Positions 25,276-33,536 of a stretch of 64,000 nt of DNA are shown piece after piece. Below the pieces are notes generated by a model. It saw only the letters and a list, made by a program, of their open reading frames with translations, was not told the origin of the DNA and did not search any database. Within the stretch, counting starts at the first letter, position 1, and each line of letters starts with the position of its first letter. The translations under genes and the position numbers were made by a program. Origin of the DNA: Vibrio rarus (GTDB lineage Bacteria > Pseudomonadota > Gammaproteobacteria > Enterobacterales > Vibrionaceae); the NCBI RefSeq assembly GCF_024347075.1, contig NZ_AP024900.1:2294001-2358000 (forward strand). The letters run 5' to 3'.

Positions 25276-26522
25276 CAGGGCAACCGCATGAGTGCCTAGT
25301 ATTTAGTCAGCGATCTAAATCCAGCATTAAGTACTGCCTCTAACATTGATGTATTCATCATACAGCGCTTCTGTTTTCCAACGATACTTAACTTTGTTGG
25401 CTCTGAGCGCAACATGTTTAAACTGATATGTCTCAGGCACGATAAGTTTTCAGCACCGTGCTCTTTGTATATTTGGCATTCATCTTCTTTCATCGTGACA
25501 TCGAGCACCCAGTGCATAGATTCAATACCCCAGTGTTCCCGCACAGCCGAAGCGGCTTGCTCTGCACTTAATTTCTTTGAACTGATGTAATATCGATATT
25601 CAAGGCCTACTGATTTACCTTTTTCATATCGAAAGTTCTCGATCATCACTATCGATTTAAGGTTTTTCCAGCGAGTAAAGTCTCCGTTAAGTCTCTTACT
25701 ATCAAGTACATAGCATTTTCTTGATTCAACTCGACCATGATTTCTCTCTAGCTCAATGCTCTCAGGTGAACTAGAACGTTGCTCTGAAAAGGCCGTTTCA
25801 ACCGCTTTTCTAAGGATGCTTTGATTGCTTTTAACCGCAAGTAAGTAATCACCGCCTTGCTGAATAATGGTCTTAGCAATCTCAGTTTGACATGCCATTG
25901 CATCGATGGTAACTAAAGCCCCTTTAATATCAAGGAGCCTGATAAGTTCAGGGATCGCTGTAATTTCGTTACTTTTCTGCTCAGTTTTAAGTTGACAAAG
26001 TACTAGGTTATTTGAAGATGAATAAGCACTGATCATATGTATTGTGCTTGCTCTATCATCACGGTTGTACGAACCTCGAAGGGTTTTGCCGTCAATGGCA
26101 ACCACTTGTCCATCAGTAAGAGTATGAACTGCCGCCATCCAGTTAATAAAGCATTCATGGAATGGCTCGGGCTCGATCTTAGAAATTATGCGGGCGATGG
26201 TGTCATCAGCAGGGATCCCATTGATAAACATATCATTACGTTTAAACCAGTCATGATGTCCAAGAATATATTCACGAATATCAAACCAACCTTTAGCCCC
26301 ACCAATTACGGCACACAGAGAACCAAACAGTACCTCAAATAGGCAATACGTAACCTTTGCACTTTGGCATTTGTTGGTGACTGCGTGAAAGTGTTCTTGG
26401 AATTCGTCAATATGCATGGTGATTGGGTCTCTCGTTAAAAACGAGAGTATAAGATCACAGCTAAATGTGATCGTCAAATTGATCGCTTCAAGTGATTAAA
26501 AAACGTTCGCGATATTACCCTG
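25276..26522 (-). mobile_element. ISAs1 family insertion sequence, apparently complete
   Basis: A full transposase is flanked by CAGGGCAACCGCATGAGTGC on the plus strand at 25276 and CAGGGTAATATCGCGAACGT on the minus strand ending at 26522, which are imperfect inverted repeats (about 12 of 20). Length is about 1.25 kb. It cuts the IS66 remnant. No target duplication is obvious. Confidence 0.75.
25296..26417 (-). CDS. ISAs1 family transposase (H-repeat associated type)
   Basis: I take the ATG at 26417 (MHIDEFQEHFHAV), giving 373 residues, the family length; an upstream ATG would add 20 untypical residues inside the IS end. The DDE residues lie in VVAIDGKTLRGS, ALVTIDAMACQTEI and EHWGIESMHWVLDV, and GGDYLLAVKSNQ is the family signature. 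There is no stop or frameshift. The protein is related to the E. coli Rhs-linked H-repeat proteins. Confidence 0.92.
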   Translation of the reverse strand: MHIDEFQEHFHAVTNKCQSAKVTYCLFEVLFGSLCAVIGGAKGWFDIREYILGHHDWFKRNDMFINGIPADDTIARIISKIEPEPFHECFINWMAAVHTLTDGQVVAIDGKTLRGSYNRDDRASTIHMISAYSSSNNLVLCQLKTEQKSNEITAIPELIRLLDIKGALVTIDAMACQTEIAKTIIQQGGDYLLAVKSNQSILRKAVETAFSEQRSSSPESIELERNHGRVESRKCYVLDSKRLNGDFTRWKNLKSIVMIENFRYEKGKSVGLEYRYYISSKKLSAEQAASAVREHWGIESMHWVLDVTMKEDECQIYKEHGAENLSCLRHISLNMLRSEPTKLSIVGKQKRCMMNTSMLEAVLNAGFRSLTKY

Positions 26523-26786
26523 CCATGCGTAAAGTTTCAATGCGTTGTGGATTTTCATGTTCCTGTCATTTACTTATATCGCTATGGGGCTTAAATACCA
26601 GCAACTTAGACTTTTAAGTAATACATAGAATTGCCTATACAACACCAATCTAGAGCTGATGTATGTCATTTTCTCAACTGGCGATTCATTTTAAAGCTCG
26701 CTTAGGTTATGTCTTAGATATTTATTTGAAATTAAATGAAACTGCATTCTTAACGTACTTAAAATTCTAGCAACACAGTGCAATAA
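26523..26786. other. Non-coding spacer between ISAs1 and the metallopeptidase terminator
   Basis: These 264 bp are AT-rich. I see no ORF or clear repeat and cannot assign them to an IS family. They may be old IS debris. Confidence 0.4.
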
Positions 26787-26816
26787 AAAAAGCCGGCTTC
26801 TAAAAGACGGCTTTTT
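26787..26816 (-). terminator. Terminator after the SslE-like gene
   Basis: On the minus strand AAAAAGCCG pairs with CGGCTTTTT, with further pairing in the loop, and Ts follow. It begins 38 bp after the stop codon. Confidence 0.85.
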
Positions 26817-26853
26817 ATTCAGTGAATCTTGCTATTTATAACAAAAAAGATTT

Positions 26854-29800
26854 TTATCCTTTCTCACTATAAGTTAAAGAGTCAACCTTAAGAGGACTAT
26901 TTTTCGGCTTTTGCAGGTTCAATTTTGACACTACATTAACGGCCTTAGAACTGATCCCACCATTATAAGTTTTAGTACCGTCTGCGTTGGTCATTGATTC
27001 CTCACCTATATTCCAAGCTTGGAAAAAGTCACTAAGATTGTATCCAGATACATAAGAACTACATACCATCATTAGATCGCCTCCTGATAAACCCGTTTCT
27101 TTTGAACTACAATAGTTAGTTCCATCACGACCTTGGAGGTTATCACCTTGGACATCACCACGCGCTTTTCTATGCATCAATTTGACCATATTCCAACCAG
27201 CATCTTTACCATAAACACTAGGTTTTTGATCGCCAGCAGCGTACCAGTTATCTATAGAGAAGTGCGTTTTGGCCCACACTTTCAATTGACCAAACATAAC
27301 CAAACGCATACCAGCATCGCCATTAGACCAAGCATGTCCACTATTTGCTCCTAACCATAATGGTGCTTTTTGAATCTCAAAGATAATGCGATCCATGCGA
27401 GGGTGCTCATTACGTCCTTCCAATTCTTGCATATAAAGAGCAAGGAAGTTATTGCTCACCTCTGCACTGCCTGCTGCCACAAATGGCGCTGAAGCCAAGT
27501 TATGCCCCACTTCATGCCAAATTAGCCAATCATTTACTGCATCTGTTGGTACATCGTTTTTATTTGCATCAAAGGCTGAGTCCATAACTGGGTAACCAGA
27601 GTGCGCGGAACCAATTGAAATTTCCACATCATTAACAAATCTATGTCGGAAACCTTTAAAGTGTTCGTTCTCATAGGTATATCGACGATGTTTACCTACT
27701 TCTTCTTTTTGATCGCGACCATAAAAGTCACTTGCAGCATTGGCAAATCGATTAATACCATCGGCAAATTTCTGTACATCAATAGTGCGAACATTCTTTA
27801 TAGGAGCGGTATAAATAAATGTGCCAGTATCTATTTCTGCAATAGGTGCGACAGCATCCTGTGGTTTATGTATCCAATCTCCATCTTTCCAATATGCCGC
27901 TGTTTCAACGTTATTAAAGGTAAAGGTTTGTTCACCCTCATCTTTCACATTTGGTTTGATGTAGATCAGACCGCCATATGGCGCCTCGAAACTAAGGCTA
28001 GAACCATCATAGTGATAACTTGTTCGCATACGAGGTGGGCGCTTCAAGCTTAACTCATGTGTATCCTTCCCAGTTAAGTCATCAGCCAACATCACTGTAA
28101 TGGTTGCCTCAACACCGCCACTGACTGTGACTGTTTGTAATTGAGGAGCCCAGAGCCCTGTTGATTGCATATTACCCGCCGAGTAAGTAACCGCCTTACC
28201 GTTACCATCCGTTTCGATGGTTGCTTCATCTGTATGGCCAATTCCCGGAGTTTGACCAGGATACTTTGTTGTATCAACTTTAATATCATGATCCCAGTAT
28301 GAACGACCTAACATAATACGTGTCAACGGTTTTTCCATGAAGTTCAATGGGTAGCTAGGATTTAACTCTCCACTTAGCTTTCCTTTATCAGAGCCATACA
28401 TCATGTTATGTGCGACCAATGACGCTTTAAGATCTACAGGACATTTTGCTTCGATAGCAGCAGGCTGATATTTACCTCCGGTGTAACAATTCAAAAATTG
28501 CACTACATTTTTAAAGCCAAGTTCATCTTGCTGACCTTTTACGTAGTTATATTTATTATCATTCCACATCCATACCGAAAGGTTATCGTATGCTTGGGTG
28601 AGTTCTGAATTCGACAAGCGAATGCCTTGTTTACCCCTAGTACGGTAGTAGATTTCATGGTTATACAGTGCAGTGATGTTTGTGCCTAAGTTTGCAGCCT
28701 TCACCATACTTGTCACTACATCTTTACTCATTGGATAACGGTCAAAATCGGCACGAGCGTAATTACCGCGTACTTTAATTCCATCACCTTTGCGTGTTTC
28801 GATACAGTTAAATTCGTACTCATATTTATTGGTACAAATAGGGGTCCCTTTAAATGCATCTTGCAACTCTTTAATTGCCGCTTCTCGTTCTTCTGCTGTG
28901 GTCACAAAAATGCGTGCGTATTTGTCAACTAGGACAGGTTTACCATCGTCATCTAATTTAGCCTTACCCTCTTTATCAAGAGAAAGCACTTTGTACGTAG
29001 GGATCTCAAAGTGATTCTCACTCCCCTTTTCCCATGTTACGCTACCATCAGGGTTCACTGTGTAAGGTTGTTTGCCATCGTTGTCTGAAAATCTTTCCAG
29101 CACAACCATGTCTTTCTCACTCTTTACATGTAAATTTGGCTTTAATGGTCTCCAATTACAATAGTAAGAATTTCCACAGAAAGCTTGATTGGTTAATTTA
29201 TCGGTAACGTTCTCCCCACCTAAAGAGACACCAGCCGCATCGGCCAAACGACCAATTGGCTCTGGATTTATTGGATCTCTGTCATCAATAGCATCCATAA
29301 ACAGTACATTACCACCGTCGTTTATGTAGCGAATCAATGCGGTTACGTCTTCTTTTGTTAGGTTTGGATTATCTACATCTGCAACGAATCTATGATTCAT
29401 ACCATCATAATATGCTTCTGGCGAATAAGCCTGAAGAATTAAAATAGGCGTATCTTCAACCGACAAAAGATTAAAACTGCCCTTAGTTAGCTTTTCAACA
29501 TCACCAAAGCCGTATTCTTTGTTAATAAAAAATGAATATGGCTTACCCATTTCAATATTATGTTGTGCTATATATCCTGTTTCTATATTGGTAGCAACCT
29601 TCATGCCCTTTGTGGCTTGACCGTTATTGAACCATTGAAACAGGTTAGAAAAGAATGTTTTCATGTCTCCATGGTCATCATAGAGCGCTTTATCATCTTT
29701 AAAGTTAGGTGCAATACCGCACTTGTTTTCTTTACCATTATTTTCAATTTTTATTGAACGGTCAGCCCAATAGCTATGCGGACAAGACAAAATACTCGGA

Positions 29801-32658
29801 TATAAACTGTTGCCCATAAATACGACTTTACCTTTACCAATGCCACCGGCAGCAACAAAAGGGAAGCCATAAGTGGCATTATCTTTCGACACTAATGGAA
29901 TTGCTGGCATGTCATATTTCATGCCTTTTAGGTTTGTATATTCAACAAAATAAGGATGACCTTCACGGGTCCAAATTTGTGGTTGTCCAAATGGGATATT
30001 TCGGTTTTTATCAATACGAGGCATCATAATTGGGAATGCTTTGTTCGATACATTTAATGCACGCGTTCCACGAGGATACCCTGTAGCACCAAAGAAGGAC
30101 TGGTTATCATGAAATACATGAAAACTACCTACATTTGTAAACAAGTCGTTTAATGTTTTGGTAACGTATTTACCTTCTGTTGCTATTTTCGCTGTTTTAG
30201 GTTCGTTTTCAGAATCATCATAAACGTCTTCGCTAGGATTAGACGGTTTCTTAAGAGCCTCGTCAATATCAGCCGTTAAACCATCATGAAACTGAGATTC
30301 AAAATCATTAGGTAGTGATAAGGTTGACCCTTCTAGTTTTTCACCGTTCGGCAAAGATAGATTAATTAATTCATTAATCACATTCGGATATTGTTCAAAA
30401 ACAGTATGAATTTTATCTGTTATTGTGAGCGTGCCATTCTGCTCAGGTACGTAACGCTCTATTAATGACTGAATGTTTTGTTTGATAATTGGGTTTTCTG
30501 TTACATCAGACAGTTTGTAATCTATTTGATTTCCTTTGACTTCACCAAATTCAAATGTATCAATACCAAAAGAAATCGTATCACCCGATTTATATTCAAA
30601 CTCACCGTTCTCATCTGTTGTGCCTCTAGAACTAGCAGAGAAAAAACTCATTCCCGCTATAGGAACACCGTTCTCATCAGTTAGTTTACCCTTCATCAGA
30701 ACCTGATCAGCAGGCTTTGGTTTGTATTCATAGCTAGCTTCTGCATTAGCTGATACAAAACCTGCATTTAAATCGTTCTTTGTTCCTCGACTAATAGCCG
30801 GCACTATTGAATTATCAACATGAGAACTAGGCGCAATATCGACCTTATTAGTTGACTTCTCTTCAATAAATTCATTAACCGCAGCGTCATCGCTAATATT
30901 CTTATAGACTTCTTCAATATCAAAATGGTCTAATTCTTGAAGACAAATTTCATCACTGGATTGACAATGACTAATTGATTGTAAAAGCTTAGCTGCATTA
31001 TCACCATGCCGATCTTTTAAATCAAATGAAGTATTTGGGTGTATAGGTTCTGCAGGTGGTGGACTTGCAGCGGCTGTAGAATCTGACGATGTACCTCCAA
31101 TTATTGGCTGTTTTGGCATTGGAGGAAAAGGGGCTGTAAACTCACCTAAAATGACGTCGCCTAAATTACACTCAAAATCTCTGCCTTGCCCCACGGCAAA
31201 AGTGCCATTAGTTAGCTTTTCACCATTACACTCCACGTCACCTTTAATTTGTTTCCCTGAAGCCAAAAGATTACCCGTATAAACTGTTTGAGGAATCACA
31301 GCTATTTGAGGTATTTTTTCTGTTGAGGGTGTCAACTTACTGGCTTTAATGTGTTCTGTTGATGGCGTCAACTTAGTGGCTGCAATGTGTTCTGTTGATG
31401 GTGTCAACTTACTGGCTGCAATGTGTTCTGTTGATGGCGTCAACTTAGTGGCTGCAATGTGTTCTGTTGATGGCGTCAACTTAGTGGCTGCAATGTGTTC
31501 TGTTGATGGCGTCAACTTAGTGGCTGCAATGTGTTCTGTTGATGGCGTCAACTTAGTGGCTGCAATGCTACGTTCTTTTGCAGGTGTCAACTTATGAGCT
31601 GGAATGTGTTCTGTTGATGGCGTCAGTAACATCGGTGTACTCGAAATTGAAGGGTACATTTTTACTGGACGTATGACTTCTGTTGATGGTGTCAATTTTT
31701 CTTGTGGAGTCACCTCTGTTGCTGGAGTTAACTTCAATTGAGGTAGCAAACTTCCCCTTGGTGAGACTACTGTGGACGGTGTCAACTTGCTGGCTGGAAT
31801 GCGTTCTGTTGATGGCGTCAACTTAGTGGCTGCAATGTGTTCTGTTGATGGCGTCAGTAACATCGGTGTACTCGAAATTGAAGGGTACATTTTTACTGGA
31901 CGTATGACTTCTGTTGATGGTGTCAACTTACTAGCTGCAATGTGTTCTGTTGATGGCGTCAGTAACATCGGTGTACTCGAAATTGAAGGGTACATTTTTA
32001 CTGGACGTATGACTTCTGTTGATGGTTTCAATTTTTCTTGTGGAGTCACCTCTGTTGCTGGAGTTAACTTCAATTGAGGTAGCAAACTTCCCCTTGGTGA
32101 GACTACTGTGGACGGTGTCAACTTGCTGGCTGGAATGCGTTCTGTTGATGGCGTCAACTTACTAGCTGGAATGTGTTCTGTTGATGGTGTCAACTTACTG
32201 GCTGGAATGCGTTCTGTTGATGGTGTCAACTTACTAGCTGGAATGTGTTCTGTTGATGGTGTCAACTTACTGGCTGCAATGTGTTCTGTTGATGGTGTCA
32301 ACTTACTAGCTGTAATGTGTTCTGTTGATGGTGTCAACTTACTAGCAGTAATGTGTTCTGTTGATGGTGTCAACTTACTAGCTGTAATGTGTTCTGTTGA
32401 AGGTGTCAACTTGCTGGCTGCAATGCGTTCTGTTGAGGGTGTCAACTTACTGGCTGCAATGCGTTCTGTTGAGGGTGTCAACTTACTGGCTGCAATGCGT
32501 TCTGTTGAAGGTGTCAACTTGCTGGCTGGAATGCGTTCTGTTTGCTGCTTTTCTTTCAAATTATTATTTGCGACTCCCCCTTCATTACACCCTGTCAGAA
32601 ATGTTGAAATGATAGCTATCGCTAAAACATTTTTATTTATTAAGTTAAAATGATTCAT
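26854..32658 (-). CDS. SslE/YghJ/AcfD-like M60 family zinc metallopeptidase lipoprotein with 12-residue repeats
   Basis: I choose the ATG at 32658 (1934 residues) because it gives a compact lipoprotein signal peptide ending in LTGC; an earlier ATG adds MNLDVNIWF. After Cys comes a repeat region (to about residue 460) of some two dozen xxIxASKLTPST units. The rest follows E. coli SslE/YghJ closely: VECNGEKLTNGTF, FVSANAEASYEYKP, TISFGIDTFEFG, YPNVINELINLSLPNG, SYPLNFMEKPLTRIMLGRS, AGNMQSTGLWAPQ, PPYGGLIYIKP-like PYGGLIYIKP, and the zinc motif WHEVGHN (His 1715). SslE and AcfD are type II-secreted mucinases for mucus penetration. The gene is monocistronic, flanked by IS debris. Confidence 0.93.
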   Translation of the reverse strand: MNHFNLINKNVLAIAIISTFLTGCNEGGVANNNLKEKQQTERIPASKLTPSTERIAASKLTPSTERIAASKLTPSTERIAASKLTPSTEHITASKLTPSTEHITASKLTPSTEHITASKLTPSTEHIAASKLTPSTEHIPASKLTPSTERIPASKLTPSTEHIPASKLTPSTERIPASKLTPSTVVSPRGSLLPQLKLTPATEVTPQEKLKPSTEVIRPVKMYPSISSTPMLLTPSTEHIAASKLTPSTEVIRPVKMYPSISSTPMLLTPSTEHIAATKLTPSTERIPASKLTPSTVVSPRGSLLPQLKLTPATEVTPQEKLTPSTEVIRPVKMYPSISSTPMLLTPSTEHIPAHKLTPAKERSIAATKLTPSTEHIAATKLTPSTEHIAATKLTPSTEHIAATKLTPSTEHIAASKLTPSTEHIAATKLTPSTEHIKASKLTPSTEKIPQIAVIPQTVYTGNLLASGKQIKGDVECNGEKLTNGTFAVGQGRDFECNLGDVILGEFTAPFPPMPKQPIIGGTSSDSTAAASPPPAEPIHPNTSFDLKDRHGDNAAKLLQSISHCQSSDEICLQELDHFDIEEVYKNISDDAAVNEFIEEKSTNKVDIAPSSHVDNSIVPAISRGTKNDLNAGFVSANAEASYEYKPKPADQVLMKGKLTDENGVPIAGMSFFSASSRGTTDENGEFEYKSGDTISFGIDTFEFGEVKGNQIDYKLSDVTENPIIKQNIQSLIERYVPEQNGTLTITDKIHTVFEQYPNVINELINLSLPNGEKLEGSTLSLPNDFESQFHDGLTADIDEALKKPSNPSEDVYDDSENEPKTAKIATEGKYVTKTLNDLFTNVGSFHVFHDNQSFFGATGYPRGTRALNVSNKAFPIMMPRIDKNRNIPFGQPQIWTREGHPYFVEYTNLKGMKYDMPAIPLVSKDNATYGFPFVAAGGIGKGKVVFMGNSLYPSILSCPHSYWADRSIKIENNGKENKCGIAPNFKDDKALYDDHGDMKTFFSNLFQWFNNGQATKGMKVATNIETGYIAQHNIEMGKPYSFFINKEYGFGDVEKLTKGSFNLLSVEDTPILILQAYSPEAYYDGMNHRFVADVDNPNLTKEDVTALIRYINDGGNVLFMDAIDDRDPINPEPIGRLADAAGVSLGGENVTDKLTNQAFCGNSYYCNWRPLKPNLHVKSEKDMVVLERFSDNDGKQPYTVNPDGSVTWEKGSENHFEIPTYKVLSLDKEGKAKLDDDGKPVLVDKYARIFVTTAEEREAAIKELQDAFKGTPICTNKYEYEFNCIETRKGDGIKVRGNYARADFDRYPMSKDVVTSMVKAANLGTNITALYNHEIYYRTRGKQGIRLSNSELTQAYDNLSVWMWNDNKYNYVKGQQDELGFKNVVQFLNCYTGGKYQPAAIEAKCPVDLKASLVAHNMMYGSDKGKLSGELNPSYPLNFMEKPLTRIMLGRSYWDHDIKVDTTKYPGQTPGIGHTDEATIETDGNGKAVTYSAGNMQSTGLWAPQLQTVTVSGGVEATITVMLADDLTGKDTHELSLKRPPRMRTSYHYDGSSLSFEAPYGGLIYIKPNVKDEGEQTFTFNNVETAAYWKDGDWIHKPQDAVAPIAEIDTGTFIYTAPIKNVRTIDVQKFADGINRFANAASDFYGRDQKEEVGKHRRYTYENEHFKGFRHRFVNDVEISIGSAHSGYPVMDSAFDANKNDVPTDAVNDWLIWHEVGHNLASAPFVAAGSAEVSNNFLALYMQELEGRNEHPRMDRIIFEIQKAPLWLGANSGHAWSNGDAGMRLVMFGQLKVWAKTHFSIDNWYAAGDQKPSVYGKDAGWNMVKLMHRKARGDVQGDNLQGRDGTNYCSSKETGLSGGDLMMVCSSYVSGYNLSDFFQAWNIGEESMTNADGTKTYNGGISSKAVNVVSKLNLQKPKNSPLKVDSLTYSEKG
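31318..32540 (-). repeat. 36 bp tandem repeats encoding the 12-residue TPST repeats
   Basis: About two dozen copies of a 36 bp unit encode E(H/R)I(A/P/T)AS/TKLTPST. The array is divided by a longer block (VVSPRGSLLPQLKLTPATEV) that occurs twice and by EVIRPVKMYPSISSTPMLL, which occurs three times. DNA identity between units is high. No stop arises in any copy, so changes in copy number would keep the frame. Confidence 0.93.
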
Positions 32659-32685
32659 AAACCAAATATTTACATCCAAATTCAT

Positions 32686-32958
32686 AAATAAAATATATTT
32701 ATTAATTCAATTACTGTCAATATACAACAAGTAATAATGACTTAACTTATTTATCAATCATTTAAATACCAACCACTTTCAATATGAATCTAATTTCTTT
32801 ATCTATATTAAATTAATATCATAACAAAGACTCTGTGTAATTTCATTGTGCCTAGCATGATCTTAATTTCATCAATAAATTAGCATTAAGCATCTTCAAT
32901 TATCATAAAGTTGTTCTGTTGCATATTTTATAAAAAATGAAGTTTATACCCGTGATCA
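32686..32958. other. AT-rich upstream region of the SslE-like gene
   Basis: I see no ORF here. The region must contain the promoter of the metallopeptidase gene on the minus strand, but AT-richness gives many false -10 boxes and I do not assign one. Confidence 0.4.
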
Positions 32959-32992
32959 TTGAAAATGCTTGGTTTTAATTAAAGTCAGAATC

Positions 32993-33385
32993 ATGCTTCG
33001 CACTATGAAAAATACACTGACTCCTCAACAGAAAATACAACTCGACCAAATGCACGATTCTACTCGTGATGGTCGAGTGCGTGACTGTATAAAAGCGGTA
33101 TTACTTGCTTCTGAAGGTTGGAGTCAGACTATGATTTCTCAAGCTCTTCGTATCCATGAATCCACTGTAGTCCGCCATCTCAGCGACTATGTTCTTTCAG
33201 AAAAGCTGAAGCCTGAAAATGGGGACAACCAAAGCAAACTTTCTGCTACCCAGACGAAACACCTTATCGAGCATTTAACTGAGAAAACCTATTCTCACAC
33301 TCATCAAATTGTCGCCTACGTTAATTAAGCGTTTGGTCTTGGTTACACAATATGGGGGTATGAACAAGTGGCTTCATCACAACGG
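32993..33385 (+). pseudogene. IS630 family transposase N-terminal fragment
   Basis: The frame MLRTMKNTLTPQQKIQLDQM ... DCIKAVLLASEGWSQTMISQ ... LRIHESTVVRHLSDY is the winged HTH DNA-binding domain of IS630 transposases. It stops at AYVN-TAA, where relatives carry Gln. Downstream, RFGLGYT-like sequence (AFGLGYTIWG) continues in frame and MNKWLHHNGF in another frame. A stop and a one-base frameshift are thus visible before the sequence ends near 33390; the whole DDE domain is missing. Confidence 0.82.
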
Positions 33386-33411
33386 TTTTATACCATATAT
33401 GGTATAAAACC
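33384..33411. repeat. 28 bp perfect palindrome
   Basis: GGTTTTATACCATA is followed directly by its reverse complement TATGGTATAAAACC with no spacer. Thirteen bases of it (ATACCATATATGG) also occur at 16755-16767, at the outer edge of the IS110-type non-coding end. Confidence 0.9.
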
Positions 33412-33450
33412 ATTCTAATTACATTATTCGAATATAATTTATAGACAAAA

Positions 33451-33485
33451 AAACCAAGCATCTTCAACGAAAGAGTGCTTGGTTT
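33451..33485 (-). terminator. Terminator after alaS
   Basis: On the minus strand AAACCAAGCA pairs with TGCTTGGTTT across a 15-base loop and is followed by seven Ts. It lies about 50 bp after the alaS stop. One arm overlaps the right inverted repeat of the IS630 remnant. Confidence 0.8.
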
Positions 33486-33536
33486 CGATTACGCAGTATT
33501 AAGTGAGTTCAATACTCTAAGGTATAGCGAATTTAA

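Larger units (their letters stand above)
32959..33467 (+). mobile_element. IS630-type remnant bounded by 18 bp inverted repeats
   Basis: TTGAAAATGCTTGGTTTT at 32959-32976 is repeated in inverted form at 33450-33467 (17 of 18 bases). Between them lies the start of an IS630-type transposase, a palindrome and AT-rich sequence. With about 510 bp between the repeats, the element has lost more than half of its transposase. The right repeat is also one arm of the alaS terminator. Confidence 0.5.

Noticed and set aside
31318..32540. Regular 36 bp repeats that could be taken for a CRISPR array
   Set aside because: There are no unique spacers of constant length; the units are contiguous and encode an uninterrupted 12-residue protein repeat inside a large gene.
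31349..32653. Plus-strand ORFs of 82-181 residues opposite the peptidase repeats
   Set aside because: They are shadows caused by the repeat unit lacking stops on both strands; they have no binding sites and no family.
33384..33411. Palindrome as a Rho-independent terminator
   Set aside because: It has no loop and an AT-rich centre, and a better terminator for alaS lies at 33451-33485.
16337..33536. Island as a prophage, integrative conjugative element or antiphage defence locus
   Set aside because: No integrase, structural, conjugation, restriction, toxin-antitoxin or nuclease/NTPase defence genes were recognised; only IS transposases and two surface proteins.
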